In this document: piece after piece, positions 6,592-10,179 of the stretch
Position numbering within the stretch: position 1 is the first letter of the stretch
How the letters are laid out: each line of letters starts with the position of its first letter
Assembly: GCA_002366755.1 (NCBI GenBank)
Contig: DFBV01000035.1
Span: 547-10,725, forward strand
Direction: 5' to 3'
DNA: 10,179 bases
From: Anaerolineales bacterium UBA3071
Lineage (GTDB): Bacteria > Chloroflexota > Anaerolineae > UBA3071
Translations under genes and position numbers: made by a program
The notes under the pieces: generated by a model
Told to the model about the DNA's origin: nothing
Database searches by the model: none
Seen by the model: only the letters and a program-made list of their open reading frames with translations

Positions 6592-8016
6592 TCAGCGAAT
6601 GACCACGTTCTCGCCGAGCTCATTCTGCAGATAGTCAACTGCGAGATCCAGCGCATCCTCCGCGGAGAAGCCAGACTCTGCGGCCTGGATGCCTTCATAG
6701 TAGCCGTTTGACCAGGCGCTCCAGTGGGGGCTGTTGGGCAGGAAGGTGGTGACGTCCAGCAGCGGGAGAACCTGCGTCAAGAATTTAGCGCTCATGTAGG
6801 GGCCATACTCTGCCTGGGATTTCAGGATGCCCAGGTGGCCACTGGCGATCGCATAGTCGGTGTTGAGTTCCTTGACCGACGCCTTGGAGATCAGCAGCAG
6901 CGCCAGGTCGGGATGTTCGGACGCCGAGCTGATCATATAGATCAGCGGGTGGGTCAGCGTGGTGGGCTTGCCCGTGCCATTGGCCATACCCGGAATGGCG
7001 GCAAAGCCAAAGTGCTCCCACAGGTAGTCCTGTCCGCCCCGGTCGGCCACGTAGTTGCTGAACCACTCGGCCCAGTTCCACGAACCGCCGAACGCAAAGA
7101 GGACATCGCCGTCCGTGATGCCGGTGTGCCAGCCGGTCCAGTCGCCGTCCAGGCGGGTGTCTGAAAGGATGCCGCGATCCACGGCCGCGTACAGCTTCTC
7201 GTAAACCTTGAGCGCGGCCGCTTTGTCAAAGATCAGCGCGTCGCCGTCACCGACGATCTCGCCACCGGCGGTGTAGTAGTAGTACAAAAAGTCGCCGCCG
7301 TTCTTGGGACGATGCCACCAGCCGTTGCCCTCTTTGACGACTCCGGCTTTGACGGCCTCTTCGGCGGTGTCGAACATGTCCTCCCAGGTGAACTCACCGC
7401 TCATGATGCGATCCGGCAGGCTCTCGATATCCGCGTCGCTCCAGCCCAACTCGGCCAGCAGCGTCTTGTTGTAGAACATCGGCCGCGCCTCGGCGTCCTG
7501 CGGGACACCCCAGCGCTTGCCATTCCATTCAGTCGAGGCCCACAGGGCGTCAATCACGTCGTCGAACTCGGTATAGTCGCCCAGCATGGCGGTGACGTCA
7601 ACCAGGTACCCGGCGGGGCCCCAGTCGCCGATGTGCTCGTGGCCGGAGCAGACGATGTCCGGGGCTTGACCGGCGTCGGAGGCCAGCTCGAACTCGGTCT
7701 TGTAGTCGCCCCAGTCTGCGTTGTCCTGGATGATCTCCAACTCGATGCGGCGGTCATCACCTTTCTCGGCCAGGGCCGCGTTGGCGGCGCCCACGGCGCT
7801 CACCAGGTTGTTGCAGCGCCCTTCCTCGTGGGGCGGGGCGGCCTTGCAGCGGGCGACGATGTGGATTGGTTGGCCAACCTGTACCTCCTTGACCACCTCC
7901 TTCTCAACGATCACCGTCTCCTTGACCACCTTGACTTCCGGCGTGGGAGACGGGCAGGCGGTCAGGATCAGGGCCACGACCACAAACAGTGCCATAATCG
8001 GTGTCCAGCGTTTCAT
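6592..8016 (-). CDS. Extracellular solute-binding lipoprotein, family 1 (carbohydrate ABC importer)
   Basis: This 474-residue protein captures the substrate outside the membrane and delivers it to the MalF/MalG-like channel. Residues 1-20 form a lipoprotein signal peptide ending in the lipobox LTAC (Cys21), followed by a charged alternating Val/Lys/Glu tether (VVKETVIVEKEVVKEV, about 30-45) that is frequent in Chloroflexota binding proteins. The body shows family 1 features: APDIVCSGHEHIGDWGPAGYLVDVTAML, WNGKRWGVPQDAEARPMFYNKTLLAELGW and FTWEDMFDTAEEA. Many aromatic residues (GGSWNWAEWFSNY) would suit stacking on sugar rings. The ATG at 8016 follows AAGGAGG at 8-9 bases. It is the first transporter gene after the LacI-type repressor. 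The imported sugar or polyol cannot be named from sequence alone. Confidence 0.93.
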   Translation of the reverse strand: MKRWTPIMALFVVVALILTACPSPTPEVKVVKETVIVEKEVVKEVQVGQPIHIVARCKAAPPHEEGRCNNLVSAVGAANAALAEKGDDRRIELEIIQDNADWGDYKTEFELASDAGQAPDIVCSGHEHIGDWGPAGYLVDVTAMLGDYTEFDDVIDALWASTEWNGKRWGVPQDAEARPMFYNKTLLAELGWSDADIESLPDRIMSGEFTWEDMFDTAEEAVKAGVVKEGNGWWHRPKNGGDFLYYYYTAGGEIVGDGDALIFDKAAALKVYEKLYAAVDRGILSDTRLDGDWTGWHTGITDGDVLFAFGGSWNWAEWFSNYVADRGGQDYLWEHFGFAAIPGMANGTGKPTTLTHPLIYMISSASEHPDLALLLISKASVKELNTDYAIASGHLGILKSQAEYGPYMSAKFLTQVLPLLDVTTFLPNSPHWSAWSNGYYEGIQAAESGFSAEDALDLAVDYLQNELGENVVIR

Positions 8017-8108
8017 CGTTTTTCCTCCTTAACTAGATCACGCTTGGGGAATGGTTGTCCGAACTCGCGGTGCCTCGGTCGAATCCGAGGCAAGGATGAA
8101 TGTATCAT
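8013..8108 (-). CDS. Possible 31-residue leader ORF overlapping the binding-protein start
   Basis: An ATG at 8108 opens a 31-codon frame (MIHSSLPRIRPRHRE..., Arg/Pro-rich) whose TGA overlaps the binding-protein ATG in an ATGA arrangement. GGAG lies 10 bases upstream of the ATG, and a stronger AAAGGAGGTG lies further upstream with no good start next to it. The overlap would allow translational coupling, but the frame is short, its composition is not typical of conserved peptides, and the binding-protein gene has its own strong ribosome site. A chance frame is at least as likely. Confidence 0.2.
   Translation of the reverse strand: MIHSSLPRIRPRHREFGQPFPKRDLVKEEKR
8071..8092. promoter_or_regulatory. 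8-bp inverted repeat in the leader of the binding-protein gene
   Basis: TGCCTCGG (8071-8078) and CCGAGGCA (8085-8092) are perfect inverted copies separated by 6 bases, located between the repressor stop (8159) and the binding-protein start (8016). No T-run follows in the direction of transcription. It may be an RNA hairpin that tunes readthrough from the repressor gene, or an operator. The centre is not the CG typical of LacI operators. Confidence 0.45.
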
Positions 8109-8158
8109 CTGTGATCGTCTCCTGTCAGCACCTCCTTTCTACGTTCGCTGTACCCCTC

Positions 8159-9199
8159 TCAACCCTGTGACACCTCTGGGGGTATAGGGGCACATGAAGC
8201 ACGTTCTACCAGGTGAGGAGTGAATACGACGTCGTCTGTTTCCCCCTGTCCGTTCAGCAGGCTCAACGTCATGTCCATCGCCCGCTGGCCCAGCGTGTAC
8301 TTGGCCTGGGCTACGGTAGTCAGCGGTGGGTCTACGAAGGCAGCGAAGGCGATGTCGTCGTAGCCGGCGAGGGAGAGGTCAGCAGGCATGCACAGGCCAG
8401 CCGACTTGACGGCCTGTAACGCGCCGATGGCGGTCACATCGTTGTAGCAAAAGATGGCTGTCGGGTGGGGAGAGCAGCGGAGCAGCAGGTTCGCCCCAGC
8501 CTCTCCGCCCTCGGTGCGGCCGTCTCCTGGCACGACCCACTCATCGGGAATGTCCAGACCACGTTCCTGCAACGCGAGTCGGCAGCCCTCCAAGCGATCG
8601 AGACTGGAATGAGCGTTGGGAGGACCGCTGATGTAAGCAATGCGGCGGTGCCCCAGGGAACAGAAATGCTCGCCGATCAAGTACCCCCCTCTGCGGTCGT
8701 CGGTACGGACAGAGTACACGTAGTGCCCCTCGTGCTGGTTGTTAATGAGCACGACCGGGATGCCCAGTTCCTGCAGCAACGGCACGTAGAGACTGCCCAC
8801 GCGCGACGAGGCTACGATGACGGCATCCACCCGCTTCTCCCGCAGGGTGCGCACGCAGACCAGTTCGCGCTCCGGCTCGGCGTTGCAGTTGCAGAGGATG
8901 ACGCTGTAGCCGTTGTCGAGAGCATTCTCCTCGACGCCCCGCACGACTTCGCTGATGAAGGGATCGGCAATCGTGGTGACGACCAGGCCGACGGTGGCTG
9001 TGCGCTTGGTCACCAGCCCGCGGGCGATGGCACTGGGAATGTAGCCCATCTCGCCGGCGATGCGCTGAATGCGCTGCTTGGTTTCAGCAGCGACTAAAGG
9101 GCTATCGGCCAAGGCCCGAGAGACGGTAGGGTGAGAGACGCCAGCCGCTTTGGCTACATCTTTGATTGAGATGTTACCTTCAGTAGGAAAGAGAGACAT
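8159..9199 (-). CDS. LacI-family transcriptional regulator
   Basis: This 346-residue repressor has the N-terminal LacI helix-turn-helix ISIKDVAKAAGVSHPTVSRALAD (about 10-32), the hinge-helix pattern SAIARGLVTKRTATVG, and a periplasmic-binding-like effector domain with VGLVVTTIADPFISEVVRGVEE, VYSVRTDDRRGGYLIGEH, LGHRRIAYISGP, FCYNDVTAIGAL and SLAGYDDIAFAAFVDPPLTTVAQ. Such proteins release DNA or bind it on sensing a sugar-related ligand. The ATG at 9199 is preferred: a GTG at 9226 would add nine residues, but that GTG lies inside the operator next to the predicted transcription start. The ribosome site (GGGGCGG about 9 bases upstream) is weak. It is the first gene of the cluster, 142 bp before the binding protein, and probably controls the importer and itself. 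Confidence 0.93.
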   Translation of the reverse strand: MSLFPTEGNISIKDVAKAAGVSHPTVSRALADSPLVAAETKQRIQRIAGEMGYIPSAIARGLVTKRTATVGLVVTTIADPFISEVVRGVEENALDNGYSVILCNCNAEPERELVCVRTLREKRVDAVIVASSRVGSLYVPLLQELGIPVVLINNQHEGHYVYSVRTDDRRGGYLIGEHFCSLGHRRIAYISGPPNAHSSLDRLEGCRLALQERGLDIPDEWVVPGDGRTEGGEAGANLLLRCSPHPTAIFCYNDVTAIGALQAVKSAGLCMPADLSLAGYDDIAFAAFVDPPLTTVAQAKYTLGQRAMDMTLSLLNGQGETDDVVFTPHLVERASCAPIPPEVSQG

Positions 9200-9221
9200 C
9201 GTAGAGTTCCGCCCCTGCACT

Positions 9222-9235
9222 TGCACACGTGTTCA
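9222..9235. promoter_or_regulatory. Putative LacI-family operator
   Basis: TGCACACGTGTTCA is a 14-bp near-perfect palindrome: six of seven base pairs match, the core ACACGTGT is perfect, and the centre is the CG step typical of LacI-family operators. It begins at the last base of the -10 element and covers the predicted transcription start of the repressor gene, the standard position for autorepression. No second copy was seen upstream of the binding-protein gene. Confidence 0.7.
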
Positions 9236-9263
9236 TTCTACTACATATGCCTCATCTTGTCAA
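9235..9263 (-). promoter_or_regulatory. Sigma70-type promoter of the lacI/transport cluster
   Basis: On the minus strand, TTGACA (9258-9263, six of six consensus) is followed after exactly 17 bases by TAGAAT (9235-9240, five of six). The predicted start is near 9228, about 29 bases before the repressor ATG. No comparably good promoter was found before the binding-protein gene, so this may drive the whole importer cluster. Confidence 0.8.
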
Positions 9264-9510
9264 ATCACGATTCACGCTATTTCGAAGTAGTGGTAGTCTA
9301 CCGCTTTCGTGCTGGCGTCCTTGATCTACCGCTGAACACGCAGAGCACGCAGAGATTCGAGTGGTTCTCTCAGCGTGCTCGGCGGTCTCTGCGGTGAAAA
9401 AGCGAGCAGAACTCGCACCAACTCAATTGGGGGACACCATCGAAGTAGTTGGTGGGGTGAAAACCAACCCAGTAGAGGAGTGTGTAGTACTGGAGCCCTG
9501 CCAACATCGG
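9240..9510. other. Divergent intergenic region rich in inverted repeats
   Basis: No convincing gene is present between the repressor promoter and the promoter of the MoaD-like operon. The stretch holds a short ACGTGAA-type trace (9265-9278), the palindrome GGTAG-T-CTACC (9292-9302), two copies of TCTACCGCT (9297-9305 and 9325-9333), the larger inverted repeat 9339-9384, and GTTGGT/ACCAAC (9448-9453 with 9463-9468). The 63-codon frame here is read from these repeats and is not credible. Confidence 0.55.
9339..9384. repeat. CACGCAGAG-type inverted repeat
   Basis: The 17-base arm at 9339-9355 (CGCAGAGCACGCAGAGA) pairs with 9368-9384 at 15 of 17 positions around a 12-base loop. The left arm is itself a direct repeat of CGCAGAGCA-like units, and the right side continues into TCTCTGCGGTGAAAAA. 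From memory, similar CGCAGAGAACGCAGAG repeats are dispersed in many bacterial genomes of this kind; that should be verified by search. Confidence 0.6.
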
Positions 9511-9539
9511 TTGCCTGTTGGACATCTTTGTGTTAGAAT
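9511..9539 (+). promoter_or_regulatory. Promoter of the MoaD-like/DNA glycosylase operon
   Basis: TTGCCT (9511-9516, four of six) is followed after 17 bases by TAGAAT (9534-9539, five of six), with a TG one base before the -10 (extended -10). The predicted start is about 9546, giving a leader of roughly 38 bases before the ATG at 9584. It faces away from the repressor promoter. Confidence 0.6.
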
Positions 9540-9583
9540 GGCAACAACATGAAAGGAAGACTGGCGAGGAGATCGAGGAGACG

Positions 9584-9868
9584 ATGCAAGTCAGCGTGAA
9601 ACTGGGGGAACCGCTGTGGCGGCAGGTGGGAAAGCGCACGCTGCAACTGGAGTGGGAGCAGCGATCGGTCACCGTGGCCGATGTGCTGCGCCACCTGGAG
9701 GCAGAATACCCCGGCTTCGGGCCCGTCTTCCGCGGCGAAGGCTTCAAGGCCGCCTATCGGTACAGCCTCTTCGTCAACGCCCGCCTGGTGCGGCTGGAGC
9801 AGGCGAAAACTACCTCGTTGCAGGACGGGGACAAGCTGCACGTTTTTGTCCCCGTCGTGGGAGGATAG
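9584..9868 (+). CDS. ThiS/MoaD-family sulfur-carrier-like beta-grasp protein
   Basis: This 94-residue protein shows the MoaD/ThiS pattern: an N-terminal beta strand (MQVSVKLGEPLW), a helix with VTVADVLRHLEAEYP at about 30-44, a strand YRYSLFVNARLVR, and the closing SLQDGDKLHVFVPVVGG with a free C-terminal Gly-Gly. In this family the C-terminal glycine is adenylated and turned into a thiocarboxylate that donates sulfur (molybdopterin, thiamine, tRNA or cysteine routes). No partner E1-like or MoaE-like gene is in the window, so the pathway is unknown. The ATG at 9584 follows GAGGAG closely (3 bases); a longer frame from 9518 would start upstream of the predicted transcription start and add a non-homologous polar segment. 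The next ORF begins one base after its stop. Confidence 0.85.
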   Translation: MQVSVKLGEPLWRQVGKRTLQLEWEQRSVTVADVLRHLEAEYPGFGPVFRGEGFKAAYRYSLFVNARLVRLEQAKTTSLQDGDKLHVFVPVVGG

Positions 9869-9869
9869 C

Positions 9870-9968
9870 ATGAATAACAGAGCGCATCTGGAGCAGGCCA
9901 GAAGGACATCGTTACAGCACAGCGACAAGCTGTTCATTCTCGTCTTCAGCCCCGTCGCGGGAGGATAG
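9870..9968 (+). pseudogene. 32-codon duplicate of the C-terminal end of the MoaD-like gene
   Basis: The peptide reads LEQARRTSLQHSDKLFIL then VFSPVAGG near its end, matching LEQAKTTSLQDGDKLHVF then VPVVGG of the preceding gene, including the terminal Gly-Gly. At DNA level 9884-9972 is a diverged copy of 9790-9872 with a 6-base insertion, and both copies end in GGGAGGATAGC followed by a start codon (ATG or GTG). It arose by tandem duplication of the gene end. It has its own ATG one base after the MoaD-like stop, and GGAGG 5 bases upstream, so it may be translated. It lacks most of the beta-grasp fold, so it is called a gene fragment, though a small expressed Gly-Gly peptide is not excluded. 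Confidence 0.7.
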
Positions 9969-9969
9969 C

Positions 9970-10179
9970 GTGGGAAACGGAGAGCGGCTGCAGCGAGCGT
10001 TCTACGCCCGAGACACGCTGACCGTGGCCCGCCACCTTCTGGGCCAGCGGCTGGTGCGTATCCTCGACGGTTCGACTGGGCTCACTGCAGGCGGCTCGAC
10101 TGAGTTCGCCGCAGGCGGTCAGCGGCTCAGCGGGCGCATCGTGGAAGTGGAGGCGTACATCGGCCAGGGGGATCAGGCC
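9970..10179 (+). CDS. 3-methyladenine DNA glycosylase (AAG/MPG type), 5' part
   Basis: Seventy codons are visible before the window ends. FYARDTLTVARHLLGQRLVR (11-30) and RLSGRIVEVEAYIGQGDQA (52-70) match the N-terminus of the alkyladenine DNA glycosylase family, which cuts alkylated purines from DNA in base-excision repair; the Glu in VEVEAY lies where the catalytic glutamate of this family is found. Between these blocks sits GSTGLTAGGSTEFAAG (34-49), two 8-residue repeats not found in short relatives such as the Bacillus enzyme (recalled). The GTG at 9970 is preceded by GGAGG at 5 bases, in the same junction as the upstream mini-ORF. It forms an operon with the MoaD-like gene. The C-terminal part is outside the window. 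Confidence 0.88.
   Translation, partial: MGNGERLQRAFYARDTLTVARHLLGQRLVRILDGSTGLTAGGSTEFAAGGQRLSGRIVEVEAYIGQGDQA
10069..10116 (+). repeat. In-frame 24-bp tandem repeat inside the DNA glycosylase gene
   Basis: Two adjacent 24-bp units (10069-10092 and 10093-10116) agree at 19 of 24 bases and encode GSTGLTAG and GSTEFAAG. The unit length is a multiple of three, so the frame is kept. The insertion falls in the variable segment between the LLGQRLVR strand and the GRIVEVEAY strand, probably a surface loop. Confidence 0.75.

Noticed and set aside
6519..6698. Extended 385-residue MalF-like protein starting at 6698
   Set aside because: The extension overlaps the end of the binding-protein gene and the hairpin; AAAGGAGG directly before 6518 marks the true start.
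9200..9226. GTG start of the LacI-type regulator at 9226
   Set aside because: The GTG lies inside the operator at the predicted transcription start; the ATG at 9199 gives a normal LacI N-terminus. A leaderless start cannot be fully excluded.
9339..9384. CRISPR or tRNA in the repeat-rich intergenic region
   Set aside because: Only one imperfect inverted repeat is present, with no regularly spaced direct repeats and no cloverleaf or CCA-end pattern.
9518..9583. N-terminal extension of the MoaD-like protein from 9518
   Set aside because: This start is upstream of the predicted transcription start, and the added segment is not part of the beta-grasp fold.

Overview
The window looks like a chromosomal piece of a G+C-rich free-living bacterium, most likely a Chloroflexota member (Anaerolineae/Caldilineae type). 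This is inferred from gene style: a solute-binding lipoprotein with the charged VVKETVIVEKEVVKEV tether common in that phylum, clean AGGAGG ribosome-binding sites, and dispersed palindromic repeats between genes. No rRNA, tRNA, CRISPR array or complete insertion sequence was seen.

Positions 1-9263 hold one long minus-strand cluster, read from right to left. It starts with a sigma70-like promoter (9235-9263) whose start site is covered by a LacI-type palindrome (9222-9235). Then follow a LacI-family repressor, a family 1 solute-binding lipoprotein, two MalF/MalG-type permeases and a MalK/UgpC-type ATPase: a complete carbohydrate ABC importer. After a 219-bp gap come an MgtC/SapB-like membrane protein, a uroporphyrinogen-decarboxylase-like (methyltransferase superfamily) protein, a PfkB-family sugar kinase, and the 5' part of a lipoprotein that leaves the window at position 1. 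The simplest reading is a regulated uptake and processing locus: binding protein, channel and ATPase import a sugar or polyol, the PfkB kinase phosphorylates it, and the UroD-like protein does an unknown chemical step. No glycoside hydrolase or dehydrogenase is present, so the substrate cannot be named.

Positions 9227-9583 contain no convincing gene. They hold the repressor promoter, several inverted repeats and a second promoter (9511-9539) facing right. The plus-strand operon at 9584-10179 encodes a ThiS/MoaD-type beta-grasp protein ending in Gly-Gly, a 32-codon mini-ORF that is a diverged duplicate of the end of that gene, and the start of a 3-methyladenine DNA glycosylase carrying an in-frame 24-bp tandem repeat.

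The most unusual items are a 129-bp imperfect palindrome flanked by a 9-bp direct repeat (MITE-like) between the UroD-like and kinase genes, the duplicated Gly-Gly tail mini-gene, and the gene mix of the transport cluster.
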